From the IMG/VR virus record IMGVR_UViG_3300023116_000222, positions 1 to 29,784 of that record: a stretch of DNA of 29,784 bases; one strand, written 5' to 3'. The notes below the pieces were generated by a model that worked only from the letters and a program-made list of their open reading frames with translations, was not told the origin of the DNA and made no database searches. The DNA comes from a virus. Positions 26,451-29,784 of this stretch are shown here, in pieces (within the stretch, counting starts at the first letter, position 1; the number at the start of each line of letters is the position of its first letter). The translations under genes and the position numbers were made by a program.

Positions 26451-26490
26451 GATTATTCTGACCTTGCAGTATAAAATTTATCCTCGGATT

Positions 26491-26498
26491 TATTTATA
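26491..26498 (-). promoter_or_regulatory. T4-type late promoter (TATAAATA)
   Basis: The minus strand reads TATAAATA, an exact match to the T4 late-promoter -10 element recognised by the gp55 sigma factor. It lies about 41 bases upstream of the giant virion gene, in the only sizeable non-coding gap before the structural block. It is the natural start of the tail-fibre operon transcript. Confidence 0.75.
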
Positions 26499-26601
26499 CA
26501 CCAGGACGATAACGATCTCCTAAGATAAGTATTTTGACTATTTCCTTACAACAAAGATAAATGTATCCGAATTGTTCGGACCATGTACAGTCACCTTTCA
26601 T
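26494..26601 (-). CDS. possible small ORF (35 aa) after the tRNA cluster
   Basis: An ATG at 26601 lies three bases after the 3' end of tRNA-Asn. The tRNA acceptor strand itself supplies GGAGGAG at Shine-Dalgarno distance. The 35-residue product starts MKGDCTWSEQFGYIYLCC and ends LGDRYRPGV; its TAA stop lies inside the TATAAATA late promoter. The geometry is striking, but I recognise no family and a chance ORF is possible. The region also carries a perfect 6-bp hairpin (26566-26580). Confidence 0.25.
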   Translation of the reverse strand: MKGDCTWSEQFGYIYLCCKEIVKILILGDRYRPGV

Positions 26602-26603
26602 AA

Positions 26604-26676
26604 CTCCTCCACCTGGGCTCGAACCAGGGACATGGTGATTAACAGTCACCCGCTCTACCGACTGAGCTATAGAGGA
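26604..26676 (-). tRNA. tRNA-Asn(GTT)
   Basis: Folds as a 73-nt cloverleaf: acceptor TCCTCTA paired with TGGAGGA (one G-U), anticodon stem GGTGA/TCACC around CTGTTAA giving anticodon GTT, T-loop TTCGAGC, discriminator G. CCA is not encoded. It is the last tRNA of the block, 27 bases after tRNA-Ala. Confidence 0.95.
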
Positions 26677-26679
26677 ATG

Positions 26680-26703
26680 ATTCGCTATTCGCAAATAGCG
26701 AAT
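26680..26703. other. perfect 10-bp hairpin between tRNA-Ala and tRNA-Asn
   Basis: ATTCGCTATT is followed by a four-base loop and its exact complement AATAGCGAAT. The hairpin fills the spacer between two tRNAs and overlaps only the discriminator base of tRNA-Ala. There is no T-tract, so it is not a simple terminator. It may be a processing signal for the tRNA precursor (inference). Confidence 0.7.
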
Positions 26704-26775
26704 GGAGAATAGGAGACTCGAACTCCTGACAGCCTGCTTGCAAAGCAGGTGCTCTACCAACTGAGCTAATTCCCC
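26703..26775 (-). tRNA. tRNA-Ala(TGC)
   Basis: A 73-nt cloverleaf: acceptor GGGGAAT with ATTCTCC (one G-U), anticodon stem CCTGC/GCAGG around TTTGCAA giving TGC, T-loop TTCGAGT, discriminator A. CCA not encoded. Its first base directly follows the encoded CCA of tRNA-Thr. Confidence 0.95.
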
Positions 26776-26852
26776 TGGAGCCACAAGTCGGACTTGAACC
26801 GACGACCTACGGTTTACAAAACCGTTGCTCTATCCAGCTGAGCTATAGTGGC
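26776..26852 (-). tRNA. tRNA-Thr(TGT), CCA encoded
   Basis: Acceptor GCCACTA with TTGTGGC (one T-T mismatch), anticodon stem ACGGT/ACCGT around TTTGTAA giving TGT, T-loop TTCAAGT, discriminator T, then an encoded CCA. It is the only tRNA here that carries CCA. The CCA abuts tRNA-Ala without a spacer. Body 26779-26852. Confidence 0.93.
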
Positions 26853-26855
26853 ATA

Positions 26856-26929
26856 CGGGACTGAAGGGACTTGAACCCTCGACTTCCTGCGTGACAGGCA
26901 GGCGCTCTAACCGACTGAGCTACAACCCC
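26856..26929 (-). tRNA. tRNA-Asp(GTC)
   Basis: A 74-nt cloverleaf: acceptor GGGGTTG with CAGTCCC, anticodon stem CCTGC/GCAGG around CTGTCAC giving GTC, T-loop TTCAAGT, discriminator G. Its 5' end overlaps the last ten bases of the cpeT-like gene, including the stop codon. Three bases separate it from tRNA-Thr. Confidence 0.95.
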
Positions 26930-27444
26930 ATACGTTGAAACTTGAATGCTCCGTAATCAGAGCCCCAAATTTTTTGATTGGTTTCGGCATGAAGACCACG
27001 ATCAACAACCTGATATTCTGTCTCATTCAACAGAACTTGATTTTGAACGTAAGTCTTCACACCTTGCCATTCGACCCAACATTCACACGTAGATGTACCA
27101 CCTTCATATGTGTTGTGACCAGTCTGTTTCATAATAATATCACATCCTTCACGGTATGTCAAGATGTCATCAGTAATCTGGTCTAAATTCTTGCACTCAG
27201 CAAATTGCCTAGCGTCTTTGATTTCATAATTTTTGAGTCGGAACTGTCCCTTCTCAGCGACTACTTCAATCACGAATTGTCGATATGGTCTTGCTTTGAG
27301 ATAATTATATGCTTGTTCGCCATAGATACGATTCTCAGAAATTTTCCGATGATTTACCCAGATATGTGCATAACGAGTTGGATGTCCTTGAGCTTGACGC
27401 TTATTAGAAAATGATCCTACAAGGAGTTCAAGAAACTGGTTCAT
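26920..27444 (-). CDS. cpeT: CpeT-like phycobiliprotein lyase
   Basis: 174 residues matching the CpeT/CpcT family (DUF1001) over its whole length: LLVGSFSNKRQAQGHPTRYA (7-26), HIWV, YGEQAYNYLKARPYRQ (41-56), YREGCDIIM (97-105) and EGGTSTCECWVEW (114-126). In hosts, CpeT-type lyases attach phycobilins to phycobiliprotein cysteines. Phage versions are about this size and are known auxiliary metabolic genes that bind bilins. It probably alters antenna pigments during infection; whether it ligates chromophore here is not visible. The start overlaps the preceding gene by 17 nt with no strong ribosome site. The 3' end runs ten bases into tRNA-Asp. This is the clearest single marker of a cyanobacterial host. 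Confidence 0.88.
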   Translation of the reverse strand: MNQFLELLVGSFSNKRQAQGHPTRYAHIWVNHRKISENRIYGEQAYNYLKARPYRQFVIEVVAEKGQFRLKNYEIKDARQFAECKNLDQITDDILTYREGCDIIMKQTGHNTYEGGTSTCECWVEWQGVKTYVQNQVLLNETEYQVVDRGLHAETNQKIWGSDYGAFKFQRMGL

Positions 27445-27712
27445 CTGGTAAAATTTCTGGATTAACGAGGTCTAATTCAAACAGCACTGGATGACATTCC
27501 TCAGCAATCAAATAATCTGAATATCTAAAAATATCCTCAAGAGTATATTCTATACTCAATGCTGCTTCGGAAAGAATCCATTTATCTTCTTTTTGTTCTC
27601 TTTCAAGAACATCAAAAGCAAATGGAATACTTTCAATAAAATACATTAGAACTGGTTCATTGTCAACAAAGACATGCTTCCTGCTAATTGTATACTTGAA
27701 AGTTTGAGACAT
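27428..27712 (-). CDS. hypothetical protein (94 aa)
   Basis: 94 residues starting MSQTFKYTISRKHVFVDNEP. The protein is acidic, without cysteine-rich, signal or membrane features. It overlaps the start of cpeT by 17 nt, so the two are probably translated together. It lies between tRNA-Leu and cpeT. A TGTAAATA element (plus positions 27742-27749) upstream resembles a weak late promoter; no clear Shine-Dalgarno site. A role beside the bilin lyase is only suggested by position. Confidence 0.65.
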   Translation of the reverse strand: MSQTFKYTISRKHVFVDNEPVLMYFIESIPFAFDVLEREQKEDKWILSEAALSIEYTLEDIFRYSDYLIAEECHPVLFELDLVNPEILPDEPVS

Positions 27713-27755
27713 TTGCTTTTGTCAGGGTTTCCTGGTAATACTATTTACACAGGAA

Positions 27756-27840
27756 TAGGACGAGAGGGACTTGAACCCTCACGATTGTAATAATCAACAG
27801 ATTTTAAGTCTGGTGTGTCTACCAATTCCACCACCGTCCC
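27756..27840 (-). tRNA. tRNA-Leu(TAA)
   Basis: An 85-nt class II tRNA: acceptor GGGACGG with TCGTCCT (wobble pairs at the ends), anticodon stem CCAGA/TCTGT around CTTAAAA giving TAA, a long variable arm, T-loop TTCAAGT, discriminator A. CCA not encoded. It reads the TTA/TTG codons favoured by AT-rich phage genes. Confidence 0.93.
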
Positions 27841-27844
27841 TAGG

Positions 27845-27917
27845 TGCTCCTTGCGTGGATCGAACACGCCTCAGGCGAATTATGAGTTCGCTGCATTCAC
27901 CAGATTGCTAAAGGAGC
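27845..27917 (-). tRNA. tRNA-Met(CAT), elongator (or Ile2)
   Basis: A 73-nt cloverleaf: acceptor GCTCCTT/AAGGAGC, anticodon stem GCGAA/TTCGC around CTCATAA giving CAT, T-loop TTCGATC, discriminator A. The paired G1-C72 and the lack of three G-C anticodon pairs exclude an initiator. A lysidine-modified Ile2 cannot be excluded by anticodon alone, but a separate Ile(TAT) next door makes Met more likely. Confidence 0.9.
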
Positions 27918-27919
27918 GA

Positions 27920-27991
27920 TGCTTCTGCGGGGAATTGAACCCCGTTCACACCGTTATAAGCAGTGGGCCTTAACCAATAGGCGACAGAAGC
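27920..27991 (-). tRNA. tRNA-Ile(TAT)
   Basis: A 72-nt cloverleaf: acceptor GCTTCTG/CAGAAGC, D-stem GCC/GGC, anticodon stem CACTG/CGGTG around CTTATAA giving TAT, T-loop TTCAATT, discriminator A. It would read ATA codons directly; bacteria mostly use CAT with lysidine for this. Its 5' part is overlapped by the last 22 bases of the small basic gene at 27970-28098. Confidence 0.88.
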
Positions 27992-28098
27992 TTCTTCTTC
28001 AACGCTTGGCGTCTTGCTTTTGCTTGGCGCAATGCTTGAGGTTTTAGACGACGCTTCTGGTCTTTCTTGGAGTGATGTTGCCAGTTGGGCGTCGTCAT
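27970..28098 (-). CDS. small, strongly basic protein (42 aa)
   Basis: The 42-residue protein starts MTTPNWQHHSKKDQKRRLKP and continues with KARRQALKKK; about a third of it is Lys or Arg. It could bind nucleic acid, but no family is recognised. The ATG at 28098 has GAGG seven bases upstream and a TGTGCTATAAT promoter box about 22 bases upstream, both of which support expression. The stop lies inside tRNA-Ile(TAT), so a transcript cannot serve both fully as mRNA and as mature tRNA. Confidence 0.55.
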   Translation of the reverse strand: MTTPNWQHHSKKDQKRRLKPQALRQAKARRQALKKKLLSPIG

Positions 28099-28120
28099 TG
28101 GTTTGCCTCAGTACCTAGTA

Positions 28121-28126
28121 ATTATA
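28121..28126 (-). promoter_or_regulatory. extended -10 promoter box (TGTGCTATAAT)
   Basis: The minus strand reads TGTGCTATAAT, a perfect TATAAT with an extended -10 TG. No -35 match is visible at 16-18 bases. The same 11-mer occurs at the porin-like gene (29770-29775). It should drive the small basic gene and then the tRNA block. Confidence 0.55.
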
Positions 28127-28131
28127 GCACA

Positions 28132-28269
28132 CTATGTAGGTCTTGTGGGAGGTGCAGACAGTTTCGTGATTGACTGCTGTTTGATGAATGCCTTGAGCTC
28201 AGGTGTCTCATCCCATTCCCAAATCTCTTCATGACCTTTGCTGTCAATCTTCTTGTACGTTTTCTTCAT
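28132..28269 (-). CDS. small hypothetical protein (45 aa)
   Basis: 45 residues: MKKTYKKIDSKGHEEIWEWD and then a basic, proline-containing end (LSAPPTRPT). The ATG at 28269 follows an AGGAG ribosome site by about seven bases. It overlaps the end of the upstream 69-aa gene by 26 nt, an arrangement consistent with an operon. No domain recognised. Confidence 0.55.
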   Translation of the reverse strand: MKKTYKKIDSKGHEEIWEWDETPELKAFIKQQSITKLSAPPTRPT

Positions 28270-28453
28270 TAGTAATCTCCTCTAGTTTATCCATTATACC
28301 ATCAAATGAACCAATATGCTCAATCTCTGAGATGAGACCAGCAATTTGTTTACATACAACGGGTCGTTCTCCTCTTGCAGCAAACGCTAGAGCGTTGCGA
28401 AGACTTCTAGAAGCTTCTTCTAGACTATCTTCTACTTGTTTTCCTAAAGCCAT
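28244..28453 (-). CDS. hypothetical cyanophage protein (69 aa)
   Basis: 69 residues, predicted helical, starting MALGKQVEDSLEEASRSLRN, with a conserved-looking middle (ALAFAARGERPVVCKQIAGL) and an acidic end. I believe similar small proteins occur in other T4-like cyanophages, but this is from memory. AAAGG lies four bases upstream of the ATG, and a near-consensus sigma70 promoter is about 30 bases upstream, so it is probably the first gene of an early transcript. Confidence 0.65.
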   Translation of the reverse strand: MALGKQVEDSLEEASRSLRNALAFAARGERPVVCKQIAGLISEIEHIGSFDGIMDKLEEITNEENVQED

Positions 28454-28479
28454 TACCTTTCTGAAACTCGAACAGTGTT

Positions 28480-28508
28480 ATTCTACTGAGTTTCTGAGGT
28501 TTTGTCAA
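28480..28508 (-). promoter_or_regulatory. sigma70-type promoter (TTGACA-17-TAGAAT)
   Basis: On the minus strand TTGACA (28503-28508) is followed after exactly 17 bases by TAGAAT (28480-28485), five of six matches to the -10 consensus. The -35 contains the stop codon of the 37-aa gene. It should start transcription toward the 69-aa and 45-aa genes using host RNA polymerase. Confidence 0.7.
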
Positions 28509-28618
28509 TCCTCAAAGAATTTGAATATTCCTGTCCAGATTGCGTGAAAGAATACGTATAGAAAGAATGTATCTGAAGCATCTTTCTTTGCTTTCTTTTT
28601 GTAAGTTGAAGCAGCCAT
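28505..28618 (-). CDS. very small protein, possible membrane peptide (37 aa)
   Basis: 37 residues: a basic start (MAASTYKKKAKKDASD) and a hydrophobic, Phe-rich segment (TFFLYVFFHAIWTGIFKFF) that could lie in or on a membrane. No clear ribosome site; the ATG comes directly after a stem-loop (28619-28645). Its stop is part of the next promoter's -35. No family recognised. Confidence 0.4.
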   Translation of the reverse strand: MAASTYKKKAKKDASDTFFLYVFFHAIWTGIFKFFED

Positions 28619-28645
28619 AGTAACAATCAGTAAATCATCGTTACT
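28619..28645 (-). other. stem-loop abutting the ATG of the 37-aa gene
   Basis: The minus-strand sequence AGTAACGAT pairs with ATTGTTACT across a short loop (nine pairs including one G-U). The 3' side ends right at the start codon, where the ribosome site should be. The G-U pair makes it fold better on the transcribed strand. It could dampen translation initiation (inference). Confidence 0.4.
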
Positions 28646-28656
28646 ATTTAACAACT

Positions 28657-28896
28657 TTATAAGAACATCCCCTTATCACTCATGTACTTGAGAGTTTCCT
28701 TCAAATTACCACGGTGGTCTAGACCAATTGCAATCTGTGGATACTCTGCTTCGTCGCCAAATTCTGCTTTGAATTGTTTGTGGGTAAAATCAAGACCAAG
28801 TTTGAACTCTCTTACATCTTGATCACATGCTTCAAGAACCATCTTTGCTCTTTCTGATTCTTGACCACCGTTTCCATACACTAGTGCTTGAATCAA
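28657..28896 (-). CDS. glutaredoxin-like protein lacking the CxxC site
   Basis: 79 residues from TTG at 28896. The TTG overlaps the upstream stop as TTGA and has GGAGG eight bases upstream, which decides the start over TTG at 28911. The sequence follows the glutaredoxin/thioredoxin pattern: first strand IQALVYG (2-8), a helix AKMVLEACDQ (17-26), then EYPQIAIG (51-58) with the cis-proline position Pro53, then a final helix. The catalytic CPYC is replaced by GNGGQES, and the only cysteine (Cys24) is in the helix. Redox catalysis is therefore unlikely; it may bind a partner or be a degenerate relative of phage nrdC-type glutaredoxins. Fold assignment is by pattern only. Confidence 0.55.
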   Translation of the reverse strand: MIQALVYGNGGQESERAKMVLEACDQDVREFKLGLDFTHKQFKAEFGDEAEYPQIAIGLDHRGNLKETLKYMSDKGMFL

Positions 28897-29207
28897 TCTC
28901 TTTGCCTCCAATCATCAGGTTTGTCTTGTTTGAACCAGTCAACGATCTCATCCGCACTAGAGAACCCTGTGCGGTGATTTGAGGGGTCTGGATCACCTAG
29001 ACCCATCTTATTCATGAAATCGTCCATAGTGCCCTCCTGGATGTCTCCTGCCGCTTGTCTGCGTGCTTTGTTCAACCAGTCGCGTGCTGTTGTGTATCTC
29101 TGAGCAAGTTTGTCTGCCCAGATCATGTCTTCTAACTTTACTTCCTCTTTATTAGCAATACGCTTACAGATGAATTCAAGTCTCAAGCGGTATTGTGTCG
29201 ATAACAT
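28893..29207 (-). CDS. hypothetical cyanophage protein (104 aa)
   Basis: 104 residues, soluble and predicted helical, with LRLEFICKRIANKEEVKLED (8-27), a DMIWADKLAQRY segment and a C-terminal DWFKQDKPDDWRQRD rich in Trp and Asp. Similar proteins are, as far as I recall, common in T4-like cyanophages without known function. The ATG at 29207 lies just past the terminator of the porin-like gene. Upstream CTAAATA (29230-29236) resembles a cyanophage-type late promoter. It ends in a TTGA overlap with the glutaredoxin-like gene, so the two form an operon. Confidence 0.7.
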   Translation of the reverse strand: MLSTQYRLRLEFICKRIANKEEVKLEDMIWADKLAQRYTTARDWLNKARRQAAGDIQEGTMDDFMNKMGLGDPDPSNHRTGFSSADEIVDWFKQDKPDDWRQRD

Positions 29208-29229
29208 AATCGTCCCATCACACCCATAT

Positions 29230-29236
29230 TATTTAG
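29230..29236 (-). promoter_or_regulatory. possible late promoter (CTAAATA)
   Basis: The minus strand reads CTAAATA about 23 bases before the ATG of the 104-aa gene and just after a strong terminator. It shares TAAATA with the T4 late consensus TATAAATA. A weak motif on its own; position is the main support. Confidence 0.35.
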
Positions 29237-29242
29237 AGACAT

Positions 29243-29269
29243 AAAAAATGGGCACCCGAAGGTGCCCAT
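29243..29269 (-). terminator. Rho-independent terminator with UUCG tetraloop
   Basis: On the minus strand ATGGGCACC and GGTGCCCAT form a perfect 9-bp stem closed by a C(UUCG)G tetraloop, a very stable type, followed by a run of six T. It lies about 50 bases after the stop of the porin-like gene and should end its transcript. Confidence 0.9.
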
Positions 29270-29320
29270 AAGGGTGTTCCGATTGTAGAGTGTGCCGCAC
29301 GAAAGACACACTCATATTTA

Positions 29321-29692
29321 TCAGAAGGTGTACTTCAGACCGAATTTGGTGCCGTATCCACGGTCAACACCAGCAACGCCAGAACCAACGAAGGAGACTT
29401 CGCCGTATGCGCCGAGGTCATCGGTCAGAGCAACGCCCAGACCTGCCTTACCTGAAGGAACCCAGTCAGAAGCACCACCATCGGGGAGCTTGACAGTAGC
29501 ACCAGCTTGGATATAGTAAGAAGCATCTTCGCCAAGAGCACCTTCGTAACCAACATGGTTGTCGATAGCAGTGCCACCATAGTTAGAACCAGTCCAACCA
29601 GAGTTAGCTTCAACGTTCACATAAGGACCTGCCATAGCAGCGCCAGCGAACAGGGGGGCAGCAGCAGCGGCTGCGAGAACAGATTTGATCAT
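29321..29692 (-). CDS. small outer-membrane beta-barrel (porin-like) protein
   Basis: 123 residues. A signal peptide (MIKSVLAAAAAAPLFAGAAMA, cleavage likely after Ala21 before GPY) is followed by about 102 residues of alternating beta-strand pattern (YVNVEANSG; DASYYIQAGATVKL; GKAGLGVALTD; LGAYGEVSFVG). It ends in Phe (TKFGLKYTF), the usual C-terminal signal for BAM-dependent outer-membrane proteins. It would be exported to the host outer membrane as a small barrel; pore activity is not established. GAGGAAA lies nine bases before the ATG. It has its own promoter, hairpin leader and terminator, and its GC content is visibly higher than the rest of the window, which suggests strong expression or a different origin. 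Confidence 0.7.
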   Translation of the reverse strand: MIKSVLAAAAAAPLFAGAAMAGPYVNVEANSGWTGSNYGGTAIDNHVGYEGALGEDASYYIQAGATVKLPDGGASDWVPSGKAGLGVALTDDLGAYGEVSFVGSGVAGVDRGYGTKFGLKYTF

Positions 29693-29715
29693 TTGTGTTT
29701 CCTCGAAAATTTACT

Positions 29716-29759
29716 TGCGGAATGGTTACCCGCAGATGATGGATCGGGTTGTCCCGATC
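29716..29759 (-). promoter_or_regulatory. hairpin leader of the porin-like mRNA
   Basis: Two stem-loops lie in the roughly 70-base leader: a perfect 7-bp stem GATCGGG/CCCGATC with a 4-base loop (29742-29759) close to the expected transcript start, and a 5-bp TGCGG/CCGCA stem (29716-29734). A hairpin at the 5' end may stabilise the mRNA (inference). Confidence 0.5.
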
Positions 29760-29769
29760 GCATGGATTG

Positions 29770-29775
29770 ATTATA
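29770..29775 (-). promoter_or_regulatory. extended -10 promoter of the porin-like gene (TGTGCTATAAT)
   Basis: Perfect TATAAT with an upstream TG (TGTGCTATAAT on the minus strand), about 80 bases before the ATG. The -35 position is outside the window. The 11-mer is identical to the one upstream of the small basic gene. Confidence 0.7.
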
Positions 29776-29784
29776 GCACATGAA

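Noticed and set aside
26602-26784. Upstream part of a 96-codon minus-strand frame crossing tRNA-Ala and tRNA-Asn
   Set aside because: It reads through two clear tRNAs. Only the last 35 codons, downstream of the tRNAs, are kept as a possible ORF.
27845-27917. Initiator tRNA for the CAT-anticodon tRNA
   Set aside because: It has a normal first base pair and lacks the three G-C pairs at the base of the anticodon stem that mark initiators.
29287-29313. GAGTGTG/CACACTC inverted repeat after the porin-like stop
   Set aside because: A 7-bp stem with a 12-base loop and no T-run. The UUCG hairpin just beyond it is the real terminator.
1-29784. CRISPR arrays, insertion sequences, integrase or attachment sites
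   Set aside because: I saw no regularly spaced direct repeats, transposase or integrase motifs, or tRNA-end duplications. The tRNAs appear to be phage cargo, not an integration scar.

Overview
The window looks like part of a T4-like cyanophage (marine cyanobacterial myovirus) genome. The evidence is a phage CpeT-type bilin lyase homologue, several 2-oxoglutarate/Fe(II) oxygenases, a DUF4385 protein, T4-style tail collar proteins, a phage tRNA cluster and an exact T4-type late promoter (TATAAATA). Every gene I can support lies on the minus strand, so transcription runs from high to low coordinates. Genes are packed with overlaps of 1-4 nt (TAATG, ATGA, TTGA) or longer. Most of the window is AT-rich; the porin-like gene at the right edge is visibly richer in GC.

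Right end to left. 29.3-29.8 kb is a self-contained unit for a small secreted outer-membrane beta-barrel protein: extended -10 promoter, hairpin leader, signal peptide, and a terminator with a UUCG tetraloop. 28.1-29.2 kb carries small early-type genes, including a glutaredoxin-like protein without active-site cysteines, with one near-consensus sigma70 promoter. 26.6-28.0 kb holds seven tRNAs in two blocks (Ile-TAT, Met-CAT, Leu-TAA, then Asp, Thr, Ala, Asn) on either side of cpeT and a small unknown gene. From 26.5 down to 5.7 kb, behind the late promoter, lie four very large tail-fibre or adhesion genes: a 4,535-residue virion protein with internal repeat families, two tail-collar proteins, and a 1,405-residue collar protein with a long polyglycine region.

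From 5.7 to 0.6 kb, continuing directly from the fibre genes, comes a dense block of small genes: five predicted 2OG-Fe(II) oxygenases of at least two subfamilies, a protein with a tail-assembly-chaperone-like segment, an Sm-like protein, DUF4385 and unknowns. The last 600 bases hold three small proteins, the leftmost cut by the window edge.

The most interesting system-level observation is that five oxygenases are embedded in the late tail-fibre operon beside an assembly-chaperone-like protein. They may modify the fibres or another structural protein. That is inference; the sequence shows only the gene order and the catalytic motifs. There is no stretch over 300 bases without a gene. The longest non-coding parts are the 26.45-26.60 kb late-promoter region and the 26.60-26.93 kb tRNA block.
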